From: Paenibacillus_Z sp042653205
Lineage (GTDB): Bacteria > Bacillota > Bacilli > Paenibacillales > Paenibacillaceae
NCBI RefSeq assembly: GCF_042653205.1
Contig: NZ_JBHSHY010000019.1
Span: 44,359 to 108,358 of the forward strand
Length of the DNA: 64,000 nucleotides
Reading direction: 5' to 3'
The notes beneath the pieces are model-generated. The model searched no databases and was not told the origin of the DNA. It saw only the letters and a program-made list of their open reading frames with translations. Every line of letters begins with the position of its first letter. Positions within the stretch are counted from its first letter, which is position 1. Positions 15,733-25,299 of the stretch are shown piece after piece. Both the position numbers and the translations under genes were made by a program.

Positions 15733-17232
15733 GTGTCCTGGGAATCATTGCAGCTGCAGCCGCAGCTGATCGAAGCATTGCGAAGCCATCAAATCGAATC
15801 GCCGACGCCGGTGCAGGCGGAGACGATTCCGCTGCTGCTCGCGGGGCATGATCTGTCCGCCCGGTCGCAGACCGGCTCGGGCAAGACGCTGGCCTACATG
15901 CTGCCGGCGCTGGAAAAGGCGGATCCGGCTAGCGATACCGTGCAAGTCATGATCATCGCGCCGACGCAGGAGCTGGCGATGCAAATTTACCGTGTCGCGG
16001 AGAGGTACGGCGAAGCGCTCGGCGTCAAGGCGCAGCAGCTGATCGGCGGTGCTTCCATGCAGCGCCAGGTCGAGAAGCTGCGCGAGCGTCCGCAGCTCGT
16101 CGTCGGCACGCCCGGCCGTATCCATGAGCTGGTGAAGGCCGGCAAGCTTAAACTGCACGCCATCCGGCTCGTCGTGATCGACGAAGCCGACCAAGTGTTC
16201 AATTTGGGTTCGACCGTCGAAGTCGAATCGCTGCTGAAGGGCATGCTGCGGGACCGGCAGATCGCGTTCTTCTCGGCGACCCGGCCGCAGGCGATGGCCG
16301 ACGTGGAAGCGCGATGGATGCGCGAGCCGCAGGCGGTGGACGTGGAACGCCAAACCGGCGGCCGCGTCGACCATTATTATCTCGTCTGCGACAAACGCGA
16401 CAAGGTGGATACCGCGCGGCGGCTTCTCCGGCTGCTGAAACCGGCGTCGGCGCTGCTATTCATTAACGAGACCGACGAAATCGCCAATTATGAGGCAAAA
16501 CTGAAGTACGAAGGGTTCACGGTGGAGACGCTGTACGGCGACGCGGACAAGCAGCGGCGCGCGGCCACGCTGGCCCGATTCCGCGACGGGCGGATTCAGA
16601 TTCTGCTCGCGACGGACGTGGCGGCGCGGGGGCTCGACATCGCGGACCTGCCGCTCGTCGTCCATCTGGACCCGGCGCTTGACGCCGACCATTACGTGCA
16701 CCGCTCCGGGCGCACGGGGCGGATGGGCAAGTCCGGCACGGTCGTCTCCATCGTGACGCGGAACCAGCTGTTCATTATGGACAAATTCCGCAAGCAGCTC
16801 GGCCTCGATCTGCGGGAGAAGACGATGTACCGCGGCAAGCTGTGGACACCGGGTGAGGAAAAGGGCCGCGCCGGCGAAGGCGGCCGGCGCGAAGCAGCGG
16901 AGCGCCGCGGGGCCGAGGGCGGCCGCTTGTCGGCGGCACGGCCGGCGGAGCGGCGCGGCGACGTCGCGTCTGTGCGCGTCGCCGATGGCGGCGCCGGAAT
17001 CGCAGCGCGCCGGGCATCAGCCGGCACGGCCGGTCAGCCGGCGCGCGGGATAGCCGCGCAATCCGGCGGCAGGGCTGCCGGCCCCGGTGCGGGGGCGACC
17101 CGCGAAACGGGCCGAAAGCCGGCGCCGCCGGCGGCGAAGCCCGCCAAGTCGAAGAAACAACTAGAGCAGGAGCGCAAAAACAAAGGCGCGCCGAAATGGT
17201 TGAAAGCCAAACGGGACGGCGCGCCGCAGTAG
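15733..17232 (+). CDS. DEAD-box ATP-dependent RNA helicase
   Basis: A 499-residue helicase with all core motifs: the Q-motif region (SPTPVQAETIP), motif I ARSQTGSGKT, motif II DEAD in VVIDEADQVF, motif III SAT, and motif VI HRSGRTGRMG. The core ends near residue 375. The remaining ~125 residues are a low-complexity Arg/Gly/Ala tail ending in a Lys-rich segment, of the kind that binds RNA non-specifically, as in CshA/DeaD-type enzymes. GTG 15733 has GAGGAG upstream. A terminator follows 30 nt after the stop. The cellular target (ribosome assembly or mRNA decay) is inference. Confidence 0.93.
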   Translation: MSWESLQLQPQLIEALRSHQIESPTPVQAETIPLLLAGHDLSARSQTGSGKTLAYMLPALEKADPASDTVQVMIIAPTQELAMQIYRVAERYGEALGVKAQQLIGGASMQRQVEKLRERPQLVVGTPGRIHELVKAGKLKLHAIRLVVIDEADQVFNLGSTVEVESLLKGMLRDRQIAFFSATRPQAMADVEARWMREPQAVDVERQTGGRVDHYYLVCDKRDKVDTARRLLRLLKPASALLFINETDEIANYEAKLKYEGFTVETLYGDADKQRRAATLARFRDGRIQILLATDVAARGLDIADLPLVVHLDPALDADHYVHRSGRTGRMGKSGTVVSIVTRNQLFIMDKFRKQLGLDLREKTMYRGKLWTPGEEKGRAGEGGRREAAERRGAEGGRLSAARPAERRGDVASVRVADGGAGIAARRASAGTAGQPARGIAAQSGGRAAGPGAGATRETGRKPAPPAAKPAKSKKQLEQERKNKGAPKWLKAKRDGAPQ

Positions 17233-17262
17233 TCGGCGATGCAGCCTGCGTGAAACAGCAGG

Positions 17263-17298
17263 AACCGGAAAGGGTCAGAACCCTTCCGGTTTTTTTTG
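17263..17298 (+). terminator. Terminator of the helicase gene
   Basis: AACCGGAAAGGGT pairs with ACCCTTCCGGTT (one bulged A) and runs into eight Ts. Confidence 0.9.
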
Positions 17299-17541
17299 TC
17301 GTGGTCACGGGAAGGTCACGCAATGCTGACGGGCGTTCGGGAGAGGTCATGAGAACACCGTACGAAGGAAGGCAAGCGAAGGTCGCGGACTGTCGCGGGA
17401 AGTTGCGGACAGCCGTATGACGGCCGTAGGAAGGAAGGCCTCGTTAATACGCGCCCATTGAAAAACGAGTCACTTGTAACGATGCCGATCGGCCTGCCGC
17501 AAGGCGCAGCCGCCGCTTCCCAACCGCCGTCGCGCATGGGA

Positions 17542-17553
17542 GTGAAACGATTC
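17542..17553. promoter_or_regulatory. LacI-type operator candidate 1
   Basis: GTGAAACGATTC, extending to TGAAACGATTCA, has the central-CG near-palindrome (TGAAnCGnTTCA) expected of LacI-family regulators. A second copy in opposite orientation lies at 17822. A LacI-family gene sits inside the downstream operon. Confidence 0.5.
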
Positions 17554-17705
17554 AATAAACCTCTTAACCGCGAAGAGACAATCCCAAGATTATCGCGCAT
17601 TCCTACGGGTTTGCCTAGTTGATCGATAAAGTGAAATCGCTGGTGAAACGCCCTTTTTCGTGCCCGGGCACACAATATGCTGGCTCGATCGCGATTACTC
17701 GCCGT

Positions 17706-17733
17706 TTGTCAGAATCACCGATTTCACTATACG
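17706..17733 (+). promoter_or_regulatory. Promoter candidate of the carbohydrate operon
   Basis: TTGTCA and TATACG are separated by 16 bp, within a long gene-free stretch. It leaves a leader of about 290 nt before the first gene at 18028. No conserved riboswitch was recognised in that leader. Confidence 0.5.
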
Positions 17734-17745
17734 ATAGCGCTTACA
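17732..17745. promoter_or_regulatory. cre-like site overlapping the promoter
   Basis: The reverse strand reads TGTAAGCGCTATCG, which fits the CcpA consensus TGWAARCGYTWNCW at 13 of 14 positions. It overlaps the -10, a position where CcpA binding would block transcription. Confidence 0.55.
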
Positions 17746-17821
17746 GAGACGTGTTTTAATTGCCGAATGTCAATCAGGGCACGGATACGGGGGGACGGAT
17801 GCAGCCGATATAGCGGCAGTC

Positions 17822-17833
17822 GAATCGTTTCAC
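17822..17833. promoter_or_regulatory. LacI-type operator candidate 2
   Basis: GAATCGTTTCAC is the exact reverse complement of operator candidate 1 and lies downstream of the promoter candidate. Two such sites flanking a promoter are compatible with repression by looping. Confidence 0.5.
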
Positions 17834-17880
17834 ATTTCCATCGCAGCCGGTTGATCTCATGCCGATTCCGCGAGGAATCC

Positions 17881-17908
17881 TCGATCGCAATCTCTTCGAT
17901 CGCAATCT
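17881..17908. repeat. Direct repeat in the carbohydrate-operon leader
   Basis: TCGATCGCAATCT occurs twice with a 15-bp period. Apart from the promoter, operator candidates and this repeat, I see nothing gene-like in 17300-18027. The in-frame extension of the first gene back to 17677 does not look like protein. Confidence 0.6.
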
Positions 17909-18027
17909 ATTATAGCCGGCTTGTCCCGCTGTCTGATTCGCACAGTCGGAGTCTGCTTCTTCAGTTGGATTCTATCACATTTAAGCTCTATCAGCATTCA
18001 AACCTATCCCATGACGAGGTGACGACA

Positions 18028-19113
18028 ATGCGTTTTTATTTAATCGGGGCGGGCGTCATTAACCGCACCCATGCGGAAGCGATTTACAAGCTGGACGGCG
18101 AGGAGACCATCGAGATTAAGGTGGCCGATCCCAATCCCGCGGCGCTGGCGGGGTTCCTGGAGCGCTTCCCGGAAGCGGAGGCTTTTGCGGACGCCGGAGA
18201 CATGCTGGCGGAACCGCCGCGCGAGGACGACATCGTCATCGTGGGGACGCCGCCGTTCACGCATTTCCCCCTGTCTCAGATGGCGCTGGCGTCCGGCCGG
18301 CACGTGCTCTGCGAGAAGCCGCTCGTCATGAACCGCGGCGAAGCCGAGGCGCTGCTCGAGACGGCGAAGGCGCAATACCGGCTGCTCGGCTGCTGCAGCG
18401 TCCGGTTCCTCGACGTGCCGAAGACCGAGGAAGTGAAGAAGCTGCTGAACGACGGCACGCTGGGCGACGTGTACAAAATATCGTTCGTCTTCCGCGGCCA
18501 GCGCGGACGGCCGGGCGTCGAGTACCAGCCGGAGAGCCGCTGGTTTCTGGATCGCGCCAAAAGCGCCGGGGGCATCGTGATGGACTGGGGGCCGTACGAT
18601 TTCGCGGTATTGAACGACCTGCTGCAGCCGCGGCGCATCGAGGTGGCCGCCGCGTGGACGAGCAAGCCGCAGACGGACATCGACCCGACGGACACGGTAT
18701 ACGACATAGAGGGCCATGTTGGCGCCATGCTGAAATTCGAGCAGGACGATGGCCGGTCGGTGTGGGTGCAGTACGAGCGCGCGTCGTGCACGCACGGCGA
18801 ACCGTATGCCTTCGTCGAAATCGAAGGGACGAAAGGCGCGGTGAAATGGTCGCCGTATTTCGAAACAGACCACGTCCTCGTCAAAACCGACCGGGGCGGC
18901 GAGGTCGACGCGCAGGAGCGCGCGGTGCCGTACGAGGGGCCGATCGGCTATATGGACCATCCCGTCCATTTCTTCCGCCGGCAGGTGAAGGGGCTTGCGT
19001 CGCCGGCGATCGTGAACGAGCAGGCGGTGTTCAACTTCATGCAGCTGCTGGCGATCTACGAAAGCGCGGAAAGCGGCCGGCCGGTGGCGCTGGGGAGGAA
19101 CGTGCATGCGTAG
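18028..19113 (+). CDS. Gfo/Idh/MocA-family dehydrogenase, first gene of the carbohydrate operon
   Basis: A 361-residue NAD(P)-dependent sugar dehydrogenase. The Rossmann N-terminus MRFYLIGAGVI and the motif HVLCEKPLV identify the family; SAGGIVMDWGPYDF holds the C-terminal catalytic region. ATG 18028 is preceded by GAGGTGA at good spacing. The last codons overlap the isomerase gene by 8 bp. With the isomerase, LacI regulator and ABC importer downstream it forms a six-gene set for taking up and oxidising a glycoside or uncommon sugar. The substrate is not identifiable. Confidence 0.9.
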   Translation: MRFYLIGAGVINRTHAEAIYKLDGEETIEIKVADPNPAALAGFLERFPEAEAFADAGDMLAEPPREDDIVIVGTPPFTHFPLSQMALASGRHVLCEKPLVMNRGEAEALLETAKAQYRLLGCCSVRFLDVPKTEEVKKLLNDGTLGDVYKISFVFRGQRGRPGVEYQPESRWFLDRAKSAGGIVMDWGPYDFAVLNDLLQPRRIEVAAAWTSKPQTDIDPTDTVYDIEGHVGAMLKFEQDDGRSVWVQYERASCTHGEPYAFVEIEGTKGAVKWSPYFETDHVLVKTDRGGEVDAQERAVPYEGPIGYMDHPVHFFRRQVKGLASPAIVNEQAVFNFMQLLAIYESAESGRPVALGRNVHA

Positions 19114-19915
19114 CTTCAAAGGCTTCTCGACCGGGCTGTACGGCTGGCAGGCCGAGTATTGGAAGGACGGCCGCGAACCGGCACTGGACGACATCTTCCG
19201 TGCCTGCGCGCAGGCCGGTCTGCAGGCGGTCGAGGCTGATCCGACGCCGGACGTGCTCGCGCTCGCGAAGCGGCACGGACTCGCGATATCCGGCGCCTAT
19301 ATCGGCCTGCCGCTGCACGAGCCGTTCGAGCGCCTGAACGTTCAGGAGACCGTGCTGCCGGCGGCGATCAGACTGGCGGAGGCCGGCGGCACGGATCTCG
19401 TGATCAACGCCGATCCGAAGGGCGGCTGGGACGCGCCGCAGCCCAAGTCGGAGGACGAGTTCGAGCGCCAAGGCGACAATCTGTCGCGCATCGCGACGGC
19501 GGCCGGCGGCCTCGGGCTGACGGTCAGCATGCATAACCACGCGGCGGACGGCCATAATGCGGAAGGTGACCTGCGCTCCGTGATCCGGTATGCCGACGGC
19601 ACCGTCGGCCTGTGCGTCGACACCGGCTGGGCGCATGTGGCGGGCATGGATCCGATCGGGCTGCTGCGCCGATATCCCAAACGGATTCGCGCGTTCCATC
19701 TGCGCAACCAGTTCGGCGTCGTCCCGAGCGAGGAGCTGGCCGAGGGCGACATCGACATGAAAGCGCTGTTAAACGCCGCGTCCGAGATCGGCTACGGCGG
19801 CTGGCTGACGTTCGAGCTGCTGCACGAGGAAGGGACGAACGCCAAGCGGACGCTCGCGGAGGCAACCGCCAGATCCGTCGCGTTCCTGCAAGCCTGCCTG
19901 CGCGAGCGGCAATAG
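19106..19915 (+). CDS. Sugar phosphate isomerase/epimerase-like TIM barrel
   Basis: A 269-residue xylose-isomerase-like TIM barrel. Candidate metal ligands appear in order: Glu in LQAVEADPT, His in SMHNHAADG, Asp in CVDTGWAHV, His in AFHLRNQFG and Glu in LTFELLHEE. The set matches the IolE/IolI/EboC-type isomerase family. It overlaps the upstream dehydrogenase by 8 bp, so translation is coupled. Enzymes of this type often act as keto-sugar isomerases, epimerases or inosose dehydratases beside Gfo/Idh proteins. About 200 nt of gene-free DNA separates it from the regulator gene. Confidence 0.88.
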   Translation: MRSFKGFSTGLYGWQAEYWKDGREPALDDIFRACAQAGLQAVEADPTPDVLALAKRHGLAISGAYIGLPLHEPFERLNVQETVLPAAIRLAEAGGTDLVINADPKGGWDAPQPKSEDEFERQGDNLSRIATAAGGLGLTVSMHNHAADGHNAEGDLRSVIRYADGTVGLCVDTGWAHVAGMDPIGLLRRYPKRIRAFHLRNQFGVVPSEELAEGDIDMKALLNAASEIGYGGWLTFELLHEEGTNAKRTLAEATARSVAFLQACLRERQ

Positions 19916-20116
19916 GCGCCGACGCGAGCGCCAATAAACGCCGACGTAGGCGCCGCGGGGGACGGCAGCGCAAGCGATGCGCGGCTCACTTGCGCGTTCT
20001 TCCCCGCCGGGTTCGGCTATGCGTTCCGAGCCCGAGCCGCCGCTGCGGGCCGTATCGACCAGCAGCACCCAACAAGCATGTCCCATGGCAAACCGAGATG
20101 GAGAGGTACACGACAG

Positions 20117-21130
20117 ATGGCAGCTACGATCAAAGACGTCGCGAAACTCGCGGGGGTCGCGATTTCGACCGTGTCCTACGCGCTGAACGGCTCCCCCAAG
20201 ATCAGCGACGAAACGAAGCGCAGGGTCGCCCGGGCCGCCGAGGAGCTGAACTACCGCCCGAGCGGCGCCGCGCGCAACTTGAAGAAGCGCAAGAGCGAGA
20301 CGATCGGCCTGTTCCTGAACGCCCTAGGCGGTCCCTTTTACAGCCAGCTGATCGAAGGCATCCAGGAGGTCGTCGCCTCGTACGACTACAAGCTGATCGT
20401 CTCCAGCACCTTCGGCGGGGAGAACAGCTCGGCGCACCGGGTGCTCCGGGAGAAATTCGTCGACGGCGCGATCATCATGGGCTTCGACATCCGCGACAGC
20501 CTGATTCTGACGATCGCCGGCAAATCGCTTCCCATCGTCGTGCTCGACCGGGAACTGAACGCCGACTACGTCCACAGCGTGCGGATCGACGACGAGCTGG
20601 GCGCCTACGAGGCCGTGTCCCATCTGATCAAGCTGGGGCGGAGGAAAATCGATTTTCTGAGCGGCCCGGTTGTCGCTTACGACAATGCCAAGCGCTTCGC
20701 CGGCTACCGGCGCGCCATGGACGAGCACGGCCTGGCGTATGCGAGGACGATCAAGGTGCAGGGCCGTTACACCGAGACGACCGGCTACCAGTCGATGAAG
20801 CTGATGCTGGCCGCGAACCGGGTGCCGGACGCCGTGTTCGCCGCGAACGACGAGATGGCGATCGGCGCCATGCGCGCCTTGCAGGAAGCGAATCTGTCGA
20901 TTCCGGACGACGTGGCGGTCGTCGGCTTCGACAACATTCACCAGGCCTCGTACGTCCGGCCCGCGCTGACGTCGGTCGGCCACTCCCGGTACGAGCTCGG
21001 CGCCATTGCGACCCAGTGCTTGTTCCATTCCCCGCGGGAAGGCCAGTCGATCGTCCTGCCGACCGAGCTCGCGATCCGGCAGTCATGCGGGTTCGGCCGC
21101 GCGGACGGACCGCCGGCCGCCAATGTATGA
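20117..21130 (+). CDS. LacI-family transcriptional regulator
   Basis: A 337-residue regulator. The N-terminal headpiece ATIKDVAKLAGVAISTVSY is a textbook LacI helix-turn-helix, followed by the hinge region (NYRPSGAARNLKKRK) and a periplasmic-binding-protein-like effector domain (LFLNALGGPFYSQLIEGI and onward). ATG 20117 has GGAGAGG upstream; the in-frame start at 20078 would add a non-homologous leader. It sits in the middle of the carbohydrate operon and is likely to control it, plausibly through the two central-CG palindromes at 17542 and 17822. That link is inference. Confidence 0.93.
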   Translation: MAATIKDVAKLAGVAISTVSYALNGSPKISDETKRRVARAAEELNYRPSGAARNLKKRKSETIGLFLNALGGPFYSQLIEGIQEVVASYDYKLIVSSTFGGENSSAHRVLREKFVDGAIIMGFDIRDSLILTIAGKSLPIVVLDRELNADYVHSVRIDDELGAYEAVSHLIKLGRRKIDFLSGPVVAYDNAKRFAGYRRAMDEHGLAYARTIKVQGRYTETTGYQSMKLMLAANRVPDAVFAANDEMAIGAMRALQEANLSIPDDVAVVGFDNIHQASYVRPALTSVGHSRYELGAIATQCLFHSPREGQSIVLPTELAIRQSCGFGRADGPPAANV

Positions 21131-21174
21131 TGCCCGCCGCAAGACCCGTAATCGGAATACAGGAGGATGATCCC

Positions 21175-22131
21175 GTGGCAGTCTTAACCGGCAAACGGAC
21201 CGCTTCGCCCAAGAAAGGCAAAGGCCTGAAAACGCAAAACGTCAAAGTGCTCTACTTGTTCCTGCTGCCCGCGCTCGCGCTGACCTTCGTGTTCGCGTAC
21301 CTGCCGATGTTCTCCAACTACATCGCGTTTCTGGACTACGACTTCAACAAAGGCTGGTTCGGCTTCGGCAGCAAATTCGTCGGCTTCGACAATTTCGCCA
21401 AATTTCTGCATGACGACAAGTTCTATACGCTGATCGGGCGCACGCTGCTGTACAGCGTCACGATGATGGTCGCGACGTTCCCGGCTCCGCTGATTCTGGC
21501 GCTGCTGCTGAACGAGCTGCGGGGCGAGCGATTTAAAAAGATCGTGCAGACGACCTCGTACATCCCGCACTTCGTGTCCTGGGTTACGGTGGCCGGACTG
21601 TTCTACCTATTCCTCACCGTGGACGCGACCGGCCTCGTCAACAACATCCGGCAGTTCTTCGACCCCGGGGCGGAGCGCATCTCGTTCATGCAGGACGCGC
21701 ATAACTTCCTGCCCGTGCTCGTCATCTCGGAGGTGTGGAAGGAGACGGGCTGGGGGACAATCCTGTACCTCGCCGCGCTGACAACCATCGACCCGCAGCA
21801 GTACGAAGCGGCGCAGGTGGACGGGGCGAGCCGGCTCCAGCGCTTGCGCTACATCACGCTGCCCGGCCTCGTGCCGACGATGTGCATCCTGCTCATCTTC
21901 TCGCTGAGCGGTCTGCTGGCCACGAACTTCGACCAGGTCTTCAACCTGCAGAACAAAATGATCCGCCTCGATACCGACACGATCGGCGTCTACACCTACT
22001 ATCAGGGCTTGGTGAGCGGGCAGTATTCCTATTCCGCCGCGGTCGGGCTGTTCCAGGGGCTCGTCTCCTTCATTCTGATCATGGCGACGAACGCCACGAC
22101 CAAGCGGCTGAGCAACGTCGGCATCATCTAG
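21175..22131 (+). CDS. Sugar ABC transporter permease (LplB-like)
   Basis: A 318-residue inner-membrane permease of the CUT1 carbohydrate group with about six transmembrane segments, the first near residues 25-50. The ATPase-docking EAA loop is EAAQVDGASRLQRLRYITLP. The start is GTG 21175 directly after AGGAGGATGA. It pairs with the permease at 22150 and the lipoprotein at 23171. As usual for Paenibacillus LplB/YtcP systems no ATPase gene is included, so a shared MsmX-type ATPase elsewhere is expected. Confidence 0.93.
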   Translation: MAVLTGKRTASPKKGKGLKTQNVKVLYLFLLPALALTFVFAYLPMFSNYIAFLDYDFNKGWFGFGSKFVGFDNFAKFLHDDKFYTLIGRTLLYSVTMMVATFPAPLILALLLNELRGERFKKIVQTTSYIPHFVSWVTVAGLFYLFLTVDATGLVNNIRQFFDPGAERISFMQDAHNFLPVLVISEVWKETGWGTILYLAALTTIDPQQYEAAQVDGASRLQRLRYITLPGLVPTMCILLIFSLSGLLATNFDQVFNLQNKMIRLDTDTIGVYTYYQGLVSGQYSYSAAVGLFQGLVSFILIMATNATTKRLSNVGII

Positions 22132-22149
22132 GGAAAGGAGCTTCTGACG

Positions 22150-23121
22150 ATGCAAGCGACACTCCAAACGGCGGCGAAGGCCCCGGAGAAACTGGCGATG
22201 AAAGGCACGAAGATCCGCCGGACGGCCGGCGAACGCGCCTTCGACGCGTTCAACGTCATACTCATGGTCGTCTGGGCGCTCACGGCCGTCTATCCGTTCT
22301 GGTACATTCTCGTCATGTCCTTCAACACGGGCGCCGACGCGGCCGCGGGTCCGATCTGGTTTTTCCCGCGCGCGTTCACGCTCGAGAATTACGCCTTCGT
22401 GTTCCAGTACGACCGGCTGCAGACGGCGTTCGTCGTCACGGCGCTGCGCTGCGTGATCGGACCGGCGCTGTCCGTATTCGTGACCATGCTGGCGGCGTTC
22501 GCGCTGTCGAAGCGGTTCCTGCCGGGCCGCAAGACGATCTTGTTCTTCTTCATGATTCCGATGTTCATCGGCGGCACGATCATTTCGAACTACGTCGTCA
22601 TCGCGAAGCTGGACCTGTTGAACAACTTCCTCGTGTACGTCCTGCCCGGCGCGTTCGGCTTCTTCAGCATGATCATCATGCGCACGCATATCGAGGAGCT
22701 GCCGGAGGAGCTGCAGGAGTCGGCGACGATCGACGGCGCGGGGTATGTCAGGATTTTCTTCCAAATCATCCTGCCGCTCAGCATGCCGATCATCGCCGCG
22801 TTCGCCTTCTTCTCGGTCGTCGGCAATTGGCTGGACTATTACACCAACCTGATCTACGTTACCGACCGTTCTTTGAGCACTCTGCAGTTCGTGCTTTACG
22901 AGATCATCAACCGCGCCGAAGCGAACACCCTGATCGACTTCACCAAGACGACCGGCGCGCAGCAGCGCAGACTGATGTCGATGGCCAACAACACCGTGCC
23001 GACGCCGGAGGTCATCAAGATGACGGTCATGGTCGTCGTGACGTTCCCGCTGCTGTTCGTGTATCCGTTCTTCCAGAAGTATTTCGTTAAAGGCATGCTG
23101 ACCGGAGCGGTCAAGGCGTAA
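22150..23121 (+). CDS. Sugar ABC transporter permease (LplC/YtcP-like)
   Basis: A 323-residue second permease of the same importer, with a hydrophobic start after about 40 residues (VILMVVWALTAVYPFWYI) and six predicted membrane segments. The EAA-type loop is EESATIDGAGYVRIFFQIIL. It starts 18 nt after the first permease with a GGAAAGGAG site. The two would form the membrane heterodimer that receives substrate from the lipoprotein encoded next. Confidence 0.93.
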   Translation: MQATLQTAAKAPEKLAMKGTKIRRTAGERAFDAFNVILMVVWALTAVYPFWYILVMSFNTGADAAAGPIWFFPRAFTLENYAFVFQYDRLQTAFVVTALRCVIGPALSVFVTMLAAFALSKRFLPGRKTILFFFMIPMFIGGTIISNYVVIAKLDLLNNFLVYVLPGAFGFFSMIIMRTHIEELPEELQESATIDGAGYVRIFFQIILPLSMPIIAAFAFFSVVGNWLDYYTNLIYVTDRSLSTLQFVLYEIINRAEANTLIDFTKTTGAQQRRLMSMANNTVPTPEVIKMTVMVVVTFPLLFVYPFFQKYFVKGMLTGAVKA

Positions 23122-23170
23122 GCGCCATGCTGCCCGTCATCGCCATCATAAAGGGGAGGTTTATCGGGTT

Positions 23171-25135
23171 ATGAGAAAGGGAATCGCGCTTCTAATGACG
23201 GTCGCGCTGTCGGCCGCGCTCGCCGGCTGCAGCGGATCGAACGGCGGAACGAACGAGCCGGCCGGCACGGCGTCCGACGCGAACAAGGGGACGGCATCCG
23301 AGACGAACAAGGGCACGGGGAACGCGCCGGCGCCGGTCGATCCGTCGAGCTTCAAGGAGATGCACCTGGAGGTGCTGAGCCAGCTGCCAACCAATCCGCG
23401 CAAGCCGGTCGAAGACCGCCTGACGCCGATCTGGCGCGAGAAGACGAAGGTCATTCCCGACTTCGTCGAAATTCCGGCCAACACGGACTATAAGAGCTGG
23501 CTGCAAATGCAAATTCTCGCCAACACGGTACCGGCGGTCATCGCGAACCAGAACGGCATCGCCGACGATCCCGCCAACATGGAAATGCTCAAGAAAGCCG
23601 GCATGGCGCGCGAAATTACGCTGGACGAGCTGAAGGCGTACATGCCGCTGACCGCGGAGCGGCTCGCCGATCTCGGCGTCACGATGGAGCAGTGGTACAA
23701 AGCGAGCGTCGATCCGACCGACGGCAAGCTGTGGGCGATTCCCTCGCTGCCGAGCCCGCTCCTGAAGGACGAATACCGCAACTCCCCGTACGGGGAGGCG
23801 CGCCTCGGCAACGGCGGCTACGGCGTCTGGTTCCGCGACGATATTTTGAAGAAGATCTATCCGGACGCCATGAGCGCGGACGAGCTGAAGAAGCTCGCGG
23901 TCGCGAACAAGGGCCAGCTGTCGCTGGAGCAGATCATGGACATTCCGATCCGCAACCTCGACGACCTGCACGATTACTTGACGAAGGTCAAGGACCTGAA
24001 TCTGACGGAGAACGGCCATCCGATCACGCCGGGGCATCTCCAATTGGAGAACTCCAGAGGCGCGCTCTACTGGTCGCTGTTTTCCGCGACGGGACTCAGC
24101 CTCAGCAATTCGTATCCGCTCGTGATCAACGAGTCTAAGAACCTGTTCGCGGACTACGAGCTGACGCCGGAGTGGAAGAACTACATCGCGTTCATGAACA
24201 AGAGCTTTAACGAAGGGCTGTTCGGCAAGGAATTTTACATTCAGAAGAACGAGCAGCGCGACGCGAAAATCATCAACGGCGAGTATGCCGTCGTTAACAT
24301 GTGGGCGCCGATCGCCGCCAACCAGGACAAGGTCAAGAAGGCGGGCGGGACCTACAACTGGCGCTATTACCCGATCTTTGCGAACGAGCTCGATCCTGGC
24401 TACCAGGACGCGGCGAACCAGTACTTCCCGCTCACGACCAGATGGAATTCCAAGGTCATCAATCCGAAGAAGGTCACCGAAGACCAAATTCCGCAAATTT
24501 TGAACTGGATCGACTGGAACTACTCGCTGGAAGCGGCATCGCTGCGCGAGTGGGGCACGCCCGACATGTATACGGGGGACGGCATGGACCGCCGCTTCAA
24601 GCCGGAATACAAGAAGGTCGAGGAGTACAAGCTGCTCGGCAAGCAGGACGAGACGGGCGACGGCTGGTATTACGGCATCCAGGGCCAGGACGGCACGATG
24701 ACGAATCCGGAGGTGTACGGTCTTGCGATGGCAGGTGAGATGGGCTACGTATACAGCCCGTCCGTCGTCTACCCGTTCAGCGAGAGCAATTACGACCAGT
24801 ACACGCTGGTGAACCAGGCTTGGCAGCAGCATAACCTGAAGCGCATGTCGCTCTTCGCCGAGCTGCCGGTCGACGACGCCACGCAGCAGGCGAAAGCCGA
24901 GTACGACCAGGTGAGCAACGACGTAAACAACAACATGATCGCGCCGCACAACGACGAGCTGGACAACCTGATCGTGAAGGCGATCACGGGTCAGGTCGGC
25001 AAGTTCGACGCCAACTACAAGACGTACGAGGACGTGCTGTCGGGCAGCGATATCGCGGACGGCCTGAGCAAGCAGAAGGACGCGTGGATGAAGTACTACA
25101 ACCTGCGCGAGAAATTCCTGAAGAAGCTGAATTAG
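23171..25135 (+). CDS. Extracellular sugar-binding lipoprotein (LplA/YtcQ-like)
   Basis: A 654-residue solute-binding lipoprotein. The signal sequence MRKGIALLMTVALSAALAGC ends in a lipobox with Cys20, followed by a Gly/Asn/Thr-rich linker. The length (about 550 or more residues) and Trp/Tyr richness fit the large binding proteins that accompany LplB/YtcP permeases and usually bind oligosaccharides or uronic-acid saccharides. It is the last gene of the carbohydrate operon. I see no clear terminator in the 160 nt before the SLH gene. Confidence 0.92.
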   Translation: MRKGIALLMTVALSAALAGCSGSNGGTNEPAGTASDANKGTASETNKGTGNAPAPVDPSSFKEMHLEVLSQLPTNPRKPVEDRLTPIWREKTKVIPDFVEIPANTDYKSWLQMQILANTVPAVIANQNGIADDPANMEMLKKAGMAREITLDELKAYMPLTAERLADLGVTMEQWYKASVDPTDGKLWAIPSLPSPLLKDEYRNSPYGEARLGNGGYGVWFRDDILKKIYPDAMSADELKKLAVANKGQLSLEQIMDIPIRNLDDLHDYLTKVKDLNLTENGHPITPGHLQLENSRGALYWSLFSATGLSLSNSYPLVINESKNLFADYELTPEWKNYIAFMNKSFNEGLFGKEFYIQKNEQRDAKIINGEYAVVNMWAPIAANQDKVKKAGGTYNWRYYPIFANELDPGYQDAANQYFPLTTRWNSKVINPKKVTEDQIPQILNWIDWNYSLEAASLREWGTPDMYTGDGMDRRFKPEYKKVEEYKLLGKQDETGDGWYYGIQGQDGTMTNPEVYGLAMAGEMGYVYSPSVVYPFSESNYDQYTLVNQAWQQHNLKRMSLFAELPVDDATQQAKAEYDQVSNDVNNNMIAPHNDELDNLIVKAITGQVGKFDANYKTYEDVLSGSDIADGLSKQKDAWMKYYNLREKFLKKLN

Positions 25136-25299
25136 CCGCCGCCGCTTCGGCCGGCTGGTTCCGCGGACGCCAGCGCGCTTAGCCCGATCCGACATTTTTT
25201 CGCCCGTTACCCCCCGAAAGCCCTTACAGCCTCGCGAACGCTATGAGCGAACGTTAACCAAGCGGCTCGGACCGCAATCGTGAGGAGAGTGGCAGCATC

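Noticed and set aside
17677..18027. N-terminal extension of the dehydrogenase at 18028
   Set aside because: The extra 117 codons are not Rossmann-like, contain the operator and repeat sequences, and the ATG at 18028 has a good ribosome site.
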